Assembly: GCF_000022025.1 (NCBI RefSeq) | Contig: NC_011886.1 | Coordinates: 3,203,209 to 3,267,208 of the forward strand | DNA: 64,000 bases | Origin: Pseudarthrobacter chlorophenolicus A6 | GTDB lineage: Bacteria; Actinomycetota; Actinomycetes; Actinomycetales; Micrococcaceae | Direction of reading: 5' to 3' | Shown here: positions 55,086 to 63,372 of the stretch, in pieces | Numbering within the stretch: position 1 is the stretch's first letter | Layout: each line of letters starts with the position of its first letter | Translations under genes and position numbers: made by a program | The notes under the pieces: model-generated | What the model saw: the letters and a program-made list of their open reading frames with translations, nothing else | What the model was told of the DNA's origin: nothing | Databases searched by the model: none

Positions 55086-56222
55086 GTGCACGATCAGGAT
55101 GGACGGCCGCGGCGCCGCAAGCCGGCAGTGTTCAAAGCGGCTCTTATATCGCTGGCGCTGCTGCTCGGCAGCGCGGGAGCGCTCATCGCAGCCTCGAACA
55201 ACCCGAAGCCGGGCATCACCGTTCAGGTCTCCCCCGCCAGCCAGTCCGTCCAACAGGGGCAGTCCGCCGCGTACACGGTGACTGTCACGTCTACCGGCGG
55301 CTTCAGTGGCCCGGTCAACCTGGCCTCGGCGGGACTGCCGGCCGGCGTAAGCGGCTCGTTCACGCCGCAGTCTATCACGCTGGCCTCCGGCACCACGGCA
55401 ACGGCCACCCTGAACGCAGCCACCGCCCCCACCACCCCGGCCGGCACCAGCCCGATCACCATCACCGGCACCAGCGGCAAGGTCTCCGGCAACGTCAACG
55501 CCAGCCTCACTGTGAACTACAAGATGACCAGCGCCTTCTCCGTAGCGGCCACACCGGATTCCGTGACCATCCCGCCGGGGGCCACCGCGGTGTACAGCCT
55601 GCAATTGGCCCGCAACAACTTCAGCGGCCCGGTCAGCTTCAGCGTCCTTGGCGGCCTCCCGGCAGGCGCCACGGCCCAGTTCTCACCCAACCCGGCCACC
55701 GGCAGTTCCACCACCCTGCAAGTGGCCACCACCGCAGCCTCCCCCACCGGAACGTCCAACCTCTACCTGGTGGGAACCGGCAAGGACGCCAGCGGGAAAG
55801 CACAGTATGCCTACGCAAACGTCCAGCTGGTCCTGGACTCCACCGTCAAACAGTTCGCCATCGCCGGGAAGGTCCCCGGCACCCTCTCCCCCGGTACGTC
55901 AGCGGCCCTGGACCTGCAGATCAGCAACCCCATCAACAAGTCGCTGTCGCTGACCAACCTGTCCGTCGCCGTCGCGGGCGTTACCCGGAACGCGGACGCC
56001 GTTGCCAGGAACCTGGCCTGCACGCCGGCCGATTTCGCCGTCACCCAGTACAGCGGGCCCTACCCGCTGACCGTCCCCGCCGCCGGCGGAACCCTGTCCG
56101 GGCTCCGCGTGGCGCAGTCCGCCTGGCCGCGGGTGGGAATGCTGGACACGTCCGCCAACCAGGACGGCTGCAAAGGCGCAACCCTCCAGCTCGCCTACTC
56201 AGGTTCAGGACAGGGGAACTGA
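55086..56222 (+). CDS. Secreted Ig-like domain protein
   Basis: 378 residues if started at GTG 55086, which has AAGGGG six bases upstream; ATG 55026 is possible but lies in a hairpin. A basic start and membrane segment (ALISLALLLGSAGALIAAS) precede two Ig-like beta-sandwich repeats of ~90 residues (VSPASQSVQQGQSAAYTVTV; ATPDSVTIPPGATAVYSLQL) and a C-terminal domain with two Cys (NLACTPADF, DGCKGATL) that resembles the cargo domains at 54552 and 56224. It probably stays attached to the cell surface. Confidence 0.75.
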   Translation: MHDQDGRPRRRKPAVFKAALISLALLLGSAGALIAASNNPKPGITVQVSPASQSVQQGQSAAYTVTVTSTGGFSGPVNLASAGLPAGVSGSFTPQSITLASGTTATATLNAATAPTTPAGTSPITITGTSGKVSGNVNASLTVNYKMTSAFSVAATPDSVTIPPGATAVYSLQLARNNFSGPVSFSVLGGLPAGATAQFSPNPATGSSTTLQVATTAASPTGTSNLYLVGTGKDASGKAQYAYANVQLVLDSTVKQFAIAGKVPGTLSPGTSAALDLQISNPINKSLSLTNLSVAVAGVTRNADAVARNLACTPADFAVTQYSGPYPLTVPAAGGTLSGLRVAQSAWPRVGMLDTSANQDGCKGATLQLAYSGSGQGN

Positions 56223-56223
56223 G

Positions 56224-56715
56224 ATGAGGACCACCGCAAGAACAAAGCGCGTCAAAACGGCGGCCCTCGCCGGGCTCCTGATCACCGCCGGTGCAGGAAC
56301 GGCCTACGCCTACTGGACCGCCACGGGAACCGGCAACGGATCCGCAGCGGCTGCCGGCATGCAAACGGTCGCCGTGGATGCCCTCGTGGCCGGCGACAAC
56401 CCCAAGAACGCCCTCTATCCGGGCGGCAGCGCCGACGTCGTCCTCCGGCTCACCAACCCCAACCCGTATGCGGTGCAGGTCTACCGCGTCACCGGCACGG
56501 GCCCCGCAGTGGCCGATGCCGCCCATTCCGGCTGCACCACTACCGGCGTCACCTTCACCGGCCCGGCAGCGCCAATCTCTCCCGCACCCTCCGTTGCCGC
56601 GAACTCGTCAGCGCTCGTTACCCTCCCCGGAGCAGCCGCCATGGACACCACCTCCCTTGCAGCCTGCCAGGGCGCAACGTTCAACCTTCCCGTGACGGTT
56701 GAGGTGCGCAAATGA
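56224..56715 (+). CDS. Small exported protein with SipW-type signal, second copy
   Basis: 163 residues. Basic start, hydrophobic core, AYAYWTATGTGNGSA cleavage region, then a mature beta domain with two Cys (HSGCTTTG, AACQGATFNLPV). The architecture is the same as the 54552 product, including the CxGAT ending. AGGGGAA precedes the ATG; it starts 1 bp after the Ig-like gene and overlaps the next gene by 4 nt, so the three form an operon. Confidence 0.75.
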   Translation: MRTTARTKRVKTAALAGLLITAGAGTAYAYWTATGTGNGSAAAAGMQTVAVDALVAGDNPKNALYPGGSADVVLRLTNPNPYAVQVYRVTGTGPAVADAAHSGCTTTGVTFTGPAAPISPAPSVAANSSALVTLPGAAAMDTTSLAACQGATFNLPVTVEVRK

Positions 56716-58856
56716 GCCTCGCAACACGCGTCCCTGCGCTGCTCCGGGGCCGTCGGTCACGGAAGCTGACCGTGGCCTGGGTTGTCGCTGCGTTCCTGTT
56801 GCTGCTGGGCACCGGCTCAGCGGCCTACGCGTTCTGGGCCTCCACCGCCAGCAGCAGCAGCGCCGCCGCAGCCGCCGACGCCCTGACGCCAGGGTCCAAG
56901 CCGGCGGTGTCCGCCAGCGGATCTTCGCTGTCCGTCACGTGGGCAGGCGGGACCACCGTCAACGGGCGGGCCGCCACGGGCTACACCATCACCCGCTACG
57001 CGGCAGCTTCGGGCGGCAACGGCATCCCGGGCACCGGCGGATGCGCCGGCACGGTGACCACTCTCAGCTGCACGGAACAGAACGTGCAGGGCGGGATCTG
57101 GTACTACACAGTCACCCCGGCCATCGCCCTGTGGACCGGCGTCGAAAGCCCCCGCAGCACGGGCACCAGCAACGACGCGAACGCACCCGCGGCCACCGTT
57201 TCGGGCGTCTCACCCACCCCCAACACCGCGGGATGGAACAGTTCCAGCCCCGTCACGGTGGGCATCACGGCCGACGACGGCGCGTCAGGTTCCGGCGTCG
57301 CCTCCATCTCCTACGTGGTCGACGGCGGCGCGCAGCAAACGGTGGGCGGCGCCGTCGCCAGCGTCCTGGTCAGCGGGGACGGAACGCACACCGTGTCCTA
57401 CTTCGCGACGGACAAGGTGGGCAACGCCGGGTCGGTCCAGAGCCAGACCGTGCGGATCGACACGCAGGCGCCGACAGCACCAGGCCTGACGGTGCCGGCG
57501 TACGTAAACCTCGGCAACGCTGCCGCGGTGCCCGTTTCCGGCACAACGGAGGCCGGGGCGAAGATCACCCTGACGGCCACCGATGCGGCGGCGGTGCACT
57601 CCTCAGCGCCCGTGACCGCCACGGCTGACGGCGGCGGAAACTGGTCCGCCACGCTGAACCTCGGCAGCCTGGACCAGGGCGCGGTTACCTACTCGGCCAC
57701 CGCAACCGACGCGGCCGGCAATATCAGCGCCATAAGGACGGCCTCGAGCGTAAAGGACACCGTGGCCCCGGCGGCGGCACAGTCCCTGGGCGTGCCGGCC
57801 TACGTGAACATTGCCACCGCATCCTCGGTGCGGATTTCGGGTACCGCGGAGACCGGGGCAACAGTGAAGGTCTCCGCCACCAGCCCGGGCTCGGCCCAGC
57901 CTGTCACGGGCACCGCCATGGCCGGCGACGGCACCTGGTCCGCGAACCTCAACCTCGGTTCGCTGAGGGACGGCACCGTGACGTACACGGTCACGGTCAC
58001 CGACGCCGCAGGCAACACCGGCACGGCCGCAACCGTCACTGATACGAAGGACACCGTGGCGCCGGTCCTCAGGCTCAACACCCCGGCGAACATCCTGGCG
58101 AACACCGCCACCGGCTACGCAGTGAGCGGCACCAACGACTCCGGTTCAACGGTCAGTGTGTCTGTCACGGACGGCGCCACGACCGTTCCGGGAACGGCGT
58201 CCGGCGCAACCTGGAATACCGGGCCGCTGAACCTGTCCGCGCTGAAGGACACTTCCAGCACGGCTCCGGTGGTGGCACTCAGCATCACGGCAACCACTAC
58301 GGATGCCGCAGGCAACAGCACCACCGTCACGTCCACAGTCACCAAGGACACCAAGACGCCCACCGTCACCGATATCAGCCTGGCCAATGGCGGCTCAACG
58401 AATGCCAACAAATCGTCTGCCGACGCCGGGGACACTGTGACCATCAAGTTCTCGGAAAAGTTGGACCTGACCAAGATCTGCGCCAACTGGACCGGTAGCC
58501 AGAGAGTCGGCACCGCCACTATCACGAATAACGGAACCGACGACGCCCTCAGCTTCTCCTTCAGCGGCTGCAGTCTTGGGACCGTGGCCCTCAACGGCAA
58601 CTATCTGACCGGCAATCCAGCGACATTTGGTGCCAACGGAACTCAGTCCAGCCTGAATTGGGACACGGCTAACAACGCCCTGGTTATCAAGTTCGGCAAT
58701 GATCCCAACGGAAGCTCCGGGGCCGGCACGCTTCATGCCGGTGTAGTGCCCGGAAAGCCGACTTACACTCCCGGGTCAGGGTTCACGGACCAGGCCGGAA
58801 ACCCGCTGGGGTCGGCGCCCTTCACGTCCATTACAGCAACAGGCTTCGCACCCTGA
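56712..58856 (+). CDS. Large exported Ig-repeat adhesin-like protein
   Basis: 714 residues. A signal (VVAAFLLLLGTGSA) followed by AYAFWASTASSSSAA is again of SipW type. An FN3-like domain (~45-150) precedes Big/Ig-like repeats, each ending near TVTDAAGN or close variants and including VPAYVN(L/I) at two starts. A C-terminal domain resembles SwmB-like calcium-binding ends (DTVTIKFSEKLDLTKIC). No LPXTG or membrane anchor is visible, so it may assemble with the other cargo. It ends at a strong terminator. Confidence 0.78.
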   Translation: MSLATRVPALLRGRRSRKLTVAWVVAAFLLLLGTGSAAYAFWASTASSSSAAAAADALTPGSKPAVSASGSSLSVTWAGGTTVNGRAATGYTITRYAAASGGNGIPGTGGCAGTVTTLSCTEQNVQGGIWYYTVTPAIALWTGVESPRSTGTSNDANAPAATVSGVSPTPNTAGWNSSSPVTVGITADDGASGSGVASISYVVDGGAQQTVGGAVASVLVSGDGTHTVSYFATDKVGNAGSVQSQTVRIDTQAPTAPGLTVPAYVNLGNAAAVPVSGTTEAGAKITLTATDAAAVHSSAPVTATADGGGNWSATLNLGSLDQGAVTYSATATDAAGNISAIRTASSVKDTVAPAAAQSLGVPAYVNIATASSVRISGTAETGATVKVSATSPGSAQPVTGTAMAGDGTWSANLNLGSLRDGTVTYTVTVTDAAGNTGTAATVTDTKDTVAPVLRLNTPANILANTATGYAVSGTNDSGSTVSVSVTDGATTVPGTASGATWNTGPLNLSALKDTSSTAPVVALSITATTTDAAGNSTTVTSTVTKDTKTPTVTDISLANGGSTNANKSSADAGDTVTIKFSEKLDLTKICANWTGSQRVGTATITNNGTDDALSFSFSGCSLGTVALNGNYLTGNPATFGANGTQSSLNWDTANNALVIKFGNDPNGSSGAGTLHAGVVPGKPTYTPGSGFTDQAGNPLGSAPFTSITATGFAP

Positions 58857-58872
58857 CAACCCGCTAAGCCAG

Positions 58873-58903
58873 TGGCCCTGCAGTCCGGCGGACTGCAGGG
58901 CCA
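58873..58903 (+). terminator. Terminator of the SipW-cargo operon
   Basis: Perfect 13-bp stem TGGCCCTGCAGTC with a 5-nt loop, 17 bp after the stop, followed by TCTGGTTT. Confidence 0.8.
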
Positions 58904-58976
58904 TCTGGTTTAACCAGTGCGCTCTGCGTGCGGACACACACCGCCCAGCCCGGTCTTGAATAGCGGCTGTCTCCAC

Positions 58977-59042
58977 TTTCGACGCGGATATTCGATGTCG
59001 CGGCCCAGATAGGGGGTGCGACAACGAACATGCGCGTCGAAA
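58977..59042 (+). repeat. 66-bp palindromic intergenic repeat, copy C
   Basis: TTTCGACGCG...CGCGTCGAAA arms enclose TCGCGGCCCAGATAG. It is preceded by CCACTTTCGA as in copy D. It lies between two converging genes. Confidence 0.75.
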
Positions 59043-59058
59043 ATGTGGGCCTGCGTCC

Positions 59059-61533
59059 TTACCTGTTGGCGGTGGTCACAGGCGCGGGTGTCACTTCTCC
59101 CCCGGACGCTCCGGTGGGTGCGGGTGCGGGGTTGTCCACGGACGACGTCGGCTGGCCGCCTCCCGCAGTCTGGCTGGCCGGGGCGGTGGGTACGGGAGTC
59201 GCGGCCGGGGCGGGGGCGTACGTTTCGGCAGGTGCACCGGCCGGTGCCGATGGGCGGCCGGAGCCAGGTGACGGTGTGGGCCCGGAAGAAGGGCCGCCAC
59301 TGGGCTCAGCACTGGCCCCACCGGTCGGCGGAGTACTGGCCACCGACGTTCCGTCCGCAGCCGGAGATCCCTTCACGATGGCCGTGATCCGCTCCTTGAA
59401 GCCGTTGAGGGTGGCCTGGATTTCGGAGAGCGGGGCGTTGCGGAGGTTCCGGCCATACTCGGCAATCTGCGCCCACAGCGCTTCAAGCTGCTGCTTGCTG
59501 TCCCCGTCCAGCGGCCCGTCGAGCGTCAGGACCAGCTGGCTGGCCAGGGCGTACGTGAGGCAGTCAAGGCAGTTGTAATTAGCCGCCGCCGAGAGGTTCT
59601 CCGGCACGATCACATCCGTCTGCCCCACTATCAGGACCACCTGGAACCCCACAGCCACCGCCGCGCAGCCCGAGCAGTTGGCGAACGCGTAGGCCTCGTT
59701 GGCTGTGGTGACGGGAGCCCCGTCCTCTGCCCACACCAGCGCGAACGCCACACTGTACGCAACGGAACCGTCAGTGGTGTTGACGGCGAGCGCCTGGTTC
59801 CCGTCGGCTTCCGGGGCGGCCGGCCTGTCGAACGGGAACACCCAGGACGGCGCAGCGGGCGCGGCAGCTTCGGTCCCACCGCCGTCAGTCCCAGCAGCAC
59901 CGGACGAATCCGCCGATACCGGCACCAGCACCATGCTCAGCTGCGGGTTATCCCGCGTGGGCTTCGTGGCACCGGTTGGCCACAACGCCACCGTCTGCCC
60001 GGTGCCGCCCTGCCGCAGTTCCCCGCGGTCACGGGCGGGCAGGATGGCGCGCGTGGCATCGCCGAGCGTGCCGCGTTCGTACGCCTGCACCGGACGGTAC
60101 GTCCCGCCGTCGGGCCACCACGCCCAGGCGAGCCCGCCGAACAACACCGCCACCAAAGCCATGGCAGCCGTCCGCTGCAGCGCCTTGCCGCGGGTCTTCT
60201 TCCACAGCCCGGTGACCAGCTGCCGCAGCAGCCGCACCACGATGTACAGCAGGCCCAGTACCGGGATGGCCACAATGACAATGGCCACTCCCCGCACGGC
60301 TGCGCCCAAAACGTCCCCATCGGCCAGCGATGCCGACAGCAGCTCCTGCTGCTTGCCCACACTGGCCCATCCTGTGGCCAGCAGCCGCGGCAGGGACAGC
60401 ACCATCATCACCATGCTGAACAGCAGCACGGGGACGGTTACCAGCACCCACACGGTGACCACGGCCCGCGCCCACGGCTTGAGCACCTTGCTTTCAGGGT
60501 TCCCCCACCGCCACGGCAGGATCCCCAGGAGCGTGGGTTTGATGCGCTGGAAGAGGTCCGGGACGCCGGTGGCGTCGGCCAGGATGTGGTAGCCGTCGTA
60601 CTTCACCAGCGGGATCAGCTGGCGGACCATCTGCAGGATCTGCGTAACCACCACCAGCAGCAGCGCGTCGAAGCCGGTGGCCCACCAGAGCCCCATGATG
60701 GCCACCGCCACGATGGCGTTGAAGTAGAGGCCACCCAGGTCCGTGCGGATCCTGCCGCCGCGGCCCAACCGGTAGGAATCGGTGACGTCGGTGAAGAACG
60801 CCGGCCACAGCAGGTACAGCCCGGCGCCCATGGCTCCCGGTGTTGCACCGCCCTTGCGGGTGGCGGCGGCGTGGCCAAATTCGTGGAATCCTGCGGACAG
60901 GATGGTGACGGCGAGGATCAGCAGCAGGAGGGCCGGCTGTTCGAACGCCTCATGCGTGGCCGAGCCCAGGCCCTTGACCATGAGCACCCACCAGCACGCG
61001 GCCAGGAACGCAGCCGTCACGGCCACCACCAACAGCGGGTGGAACAGCACGGCGAACGGGGCGGTGATCCTGCGGGTGCGTTCGGGGTCGGACACGATGT
61101 AGCGGAACCGCAAACCCAGCAGCGGGTTGGACTTCTTCACCTCGGGCTGACTGCCGTCCGCCAGCCGCAGCACACCCATCGGCAACAACTGCGTGTCCAT
61201 CAGGGTCCGCACGTTGTCCGCGCTCACCAGCCTGCCGGAGCCTTCGCTGACGTGCCGGGCAATGCCGTTGAGATCACGGGTCCCATCGGCGGCCTCCAGC
61301 ACCAGATACAGGAGCCTGGTCAGCTGCAGAGTCTGGCCGTCGGCGCGGCGCACCAGGGCGGGCGGTTCGCGGTAGCCGGAGCCCTCTGCGGTGCCCAGCA
61401 GCTGGACGCCCTCAGCGCGGGCGGGAAGGTGGGCTCCCGCCGTCGTTGTTTGGCCCGGCGGTTCCTGGGCAACGGTAACGCGCGACGGCGGCCGGCCCGC
61501 CTCGGGAGGCGGGCCGCCGTGGGTCTGGGTCAT
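59059..61533 (-). CDS. PqqD-like domain fused to M50 membrane metalloprotease
   Basis: 824 residues. Residues ~45-128 form a PqqD-like winged helix (LTRLLYLVLEAADGTRDLNGIA ending before PMGVLRL), the fold of RiPP recognition elements. Then comes an M50/site-2-protease-like core with about ten helices, the zinc motif HEFGHA (His217, Glu218, His221) and VKYDGYHILAD (third ligand Asp). The extracytoplasmic part ends with a Pro/Ala/Ser tail. Two Cys pairs (NCSGCAA, NCLDCLT) occur in it. It starts 6 bp after the neighbouring repeat-protein gene, so the two form one operon and the small protein is its probable substrate. Confidence 0.85.
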   Translation of the reverse strand: MTQTHGGPPPEAGRPPSRVTVAQEPPGQTTTAGAHLPARAEGVQLLGTAEGSGYREPPALVRRADGQTLQLTRLLYLVLEAADGTRDLNGIARHVSEGSGRLVSADNVRTLMDTQLLPMGVLRLADGSQPEVKKSNPLLGLRFRYIVSDPERTRRITAPFAVLFHPLLVVAVTAAFLAACWWVLMVKGLGSATHEAFEQPALLLLILAVTILSAGFHEFGHAAATRKGGATPGAMGAGLYLLWPAFFTDVTDSYRLGRGGRIRTDLGGLYFNAIVAVAIMGLWWATGFDALLLVVVTQILQMVRQLIPLVKYDGYHILADATGVPDLFQRIKPTLLGILPWRWGNPESKVLKPWARAVVTVWVLVTVPVLLFSMVMMVLSLPRLLATGWASVGKQQELLSASLADGDVLGAAVRGVAIVIVAIPVLGLLYIVVRLLRQLVTGLWKKTRGKALQRTAAMALVAVLFGGLAWAWWPDGGTYRPVQAYERGTLGDATRAILPARDRGELRQGGTGQTVALWPTGATKPTRDNPQLSMVLVPVSADSSGAAGTDGGGTEAAAPAAPSWVFPFDRPAAPEADGNQALAVNTTDGSVAYSVAFALVWAEDGAPVTTANEAYAFANCSGCAAVAVGFQVVLIVGQTDVIVPENLSAAANYNCLDCLTYALASQLVLTLDGPLDGDSKQQLEALWAQIAEYGRNLRNAPLSEIQATLNGFKERITAIVKGSPAADGTSVASTPPTGGASAEPSGGPSSGPTPSPGSGRPSAPAGAPAETYAPAPAATPVPTAPASQTAGGGQPTSSVDNPAPAPTGASGGEVTPAPVTTANR

Positions 61534-61539
61534 GTTGGC

Positions 61540-62253
61540 TTACTGCTGCAGGTCGGACGTCTGGCCGGCGGTTGCGTCTGCGGAGCCGTCAATATGCTGC
61601 GAGATGGTGGCGCTCTGGTCCGAGATGGCGTACGCCTGGCTGTCGATGGAGCCGATGTTGGCGGCCACGGCGGCGTCGATGGGCGCGGCCACATTGGCGT
61701 TCGCTGCCACGGCACCGTTGATGGGGGCGGCGATGGCGGCGTCCGCGTCCAGGTTCACATCCACGTTCAGCAGGTTGCCGTTAAGGGCACCGGCTGCATC
61801 GGTTACGGGGTCGGTCACGGAATCGGTGCCGGGCAGTGCGGAGACGGCATCTGCGGCTCCGCCCGTGGCACCGGCGTCTGCGGTGCCCGTGCCCGCGGCG
61901 GTCGGGTCAGTAGCTCCCGCGTCAGTTGCGCCGTCGCCCTGCCCGATCACGCTGTCCTGCTGGGACTCGGCGTTCGCGTCGGCGGTGATGCCCTGGTCAA
62001 TCGCGGCGTCCTGGGTGGAGAGGGCCTGCGCGTCCGAACCGTAGGAGAGGATGTTGGCCGAGGCTGCGGCGTCGATGGGCGCGGCCACGTTGGCGTTGGC
62101 GGCGACTGCAAGGTCGATGGGTGCGGCGGCGTTGATGCCCAAATCCAGGTCCGCGTTCAGATCCAGGACCGATGCCACTTCCTTGTCCGGGAGGGCGGTG
62201 GCCTGCTCCTGCAGCAGTTCTTCGTCAGTGAGGGGACGCATCTGGTTGTCCAT
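61540..62253 (-). CDS. Acidic repeat protein with leader-like start, putative substrate of the PqqD/M50 protease
   Basis: 237 residues from ATG 62253 (GGAGG ten bases upstream). The start (RPLTDEELLQEQATALPDKE) looks like a leader ending in a conserved-type LPDKE motif. Two ~70-residue repeats follow (about 31-100 and 161-232), each with AVAANANVAAPIDAA and ANI. After residue 24 there is no Lys or Arg, and there is no Cys, Trp or Phe at all. There is no membrane segment or normal signal peptide. It is expected to be processed or exported by the adjacent protease; the function is not known. Confidence 0.75.
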   Translation of the reverse strand: MDNQMRPLTDEELLQEQATALPDKEVASVLDLNADLDLGINAAAPIDLAVAANANVAAPIDAAASANILSYGSDAQALSTQDAAIDQGITADANAESQQDSVIGQGDGATDAGATDPTAAGTGTADAGATGGAADAVSALPGTDSVTDPVTDAAGALNGNLLNVDVNLDADAAIAAPINGAVAANANVAAPIDAAVAANIGSIDSQAYAISDQSATISQHIDGSADATAGQTSDLQQ

Positions 62254-62358
62254 GCTTGAAAAACCTCCGGTGCAGCGCGGGTGCTCTGCCCCCAGCGGGC
62301 AGCCCGCGCTCCACAATACTAAGCATGATTAGCAGTTTTGCGAATGGACTGTAACCAC

Positions 62359-62426
62359 TTTCGAAGCGCACATCCGATATCGCGGCCCAGATAGCGGGCG
62401 CGTCAACGAATGTGCGCAGCGTCAAA
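62359..62426 (+). repeat. 66-bp-type palindromic intergenic repeat, copy D
   Basis: Preceded by CCAC as in copy C; the first arm has TTTCGAAGCGCACATCCG and the core CGCGGCCCAGATAG. The far arm has a small insertion (GCGCAGCGTCAAA). It lies in the 400-bp divergent gap between the repeat-protein gene and the TasA-like gene; the remainder of that gap shows nothing else. Confidence 0.75.
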
Positions 62427-62654
62427 GCATACGTGCAGCGGAAACGGACCTGAGCAGCGAAAACAGCACAGCAGGCCGATCAATTGAGCACAACCTGAGC
62501 GACTTCCGGGAACTTGAACCAGTCTTGAACTTTTCTTGTCAGTGGTGCCCGGTTGGCCTTGAAACTGGGCCGGCAAAGTTGTTGTTGTCAGCCGATGGGG
62601 CTGGCAACAGTCCGCAGGCCGCACCGGCCGGCCATCACGAAACGGATCACCATC

Positions 62655-63275
62655 ATGGGTCTCAACCTCAAGTCCACCACCGGCAAGGTCCTCGCTTCCA
62701 CCGCCCTGGTTGCCGCCGCAGCTTCCGTTGCAGGCCTGGGTACCTACGGTGCTTTCACCTCCACCACCAGCGCCAGCGAAACCGTCGCTTCCGGCACGGT
62801 CAACGTGGCGCTCGGCGCCACCGGCACCGCCGCGAACCGCCTGTCCGTCGCAGCAAGCGGCCTGGTTGCCGGCGACACCGTCCAGCGCGCCGTGACCCTG
62901 TCCAACACGGGCAACCAGAACCTCTCGGCCATCACCCTGACCACGGCAGCGACGCCGTCGTCCAAGCTGGACACGGACGCCGTCAACGGCCTCCAGCTGA
63001 CCGTGGACGCCTGCTCCGTCCCGTGGACCGAAGCCGGCACCTCCCCCGCCTTCACCTACACCTGCTCCGGCACGGTCACCCAGGTCCTCGCTCCCCGCGC
63101 AGTGGTGGGCGCCAACATGGCACTGTCAGGCCTGAACTCCGTGACCTCGGCCGCCGCTGACAACCTCCGCGTCACCGTGACCCTGCCGGCCGCCGCTGAC
63201 AACTCCTTCCAGGGCCTGTCCAGCACCGTCGGCTTCAGCTTCACCGGCACCCAGCGCACCGCCACCAGCAAGTAG
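62655..63275 (+). CDS. TasA/camelysin-like matrix protein
   Basis: 206 residues from ATG 62655. Signal region (GKVLASTALVAAAASVAGLGTYGAFTSTTSASE) with the SipW-type cleavage context, then a beta-jelly-roll domain with SNTGNQNLSAITLTT as in TasA/CalY proteins. One Cys pair is possible (VDACSVPW, TYTCSGTV). In Bacillus such proteins form biofilm fibres after SipW cleavage. It is followed by a hairpin and then by the SipW gene, the usual partnership. Confidence 0.82.
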   Translation: MGLNLKSTTGKVLASTALVAAAASVAGLGTYGAFTSTTSASETVASGTVNVALGATGTAANRLSVAASGLVAGDTVQRAVTLSNTGNQNLSAITLTTAATPSSKLDTDAVNGLQLTVDACSVPWTEAGTSPAFTYTCSGTVTQVLAPRAVVGANMALSGLNSVTSAAADNLRVTVTLPAAADNSFQGLSSTVGFSFTGTQRTATSK

Positions 63276-63302
63276 CCGTTCCGCCACCAGCTGTTCCGCA
63301 CG

Positions 63303-63332
63303 GCGGCGCGGATGCCCAGGCATCCGCGCCGC
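63303..63332 (+). terminator. Hairpin between TasA-like and sipW genes
   Basis: Perfect 14-bp stem GCGGCGCGGATGCC with a 2-nt loop. It may reduce transcription into sipW so that cargo exceeds peptidase. Confidence 0.65.
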
Positions 63333-63372
63333 GGAATCAACCACACACCGCCAGACCTGAACCGAGGGCATC

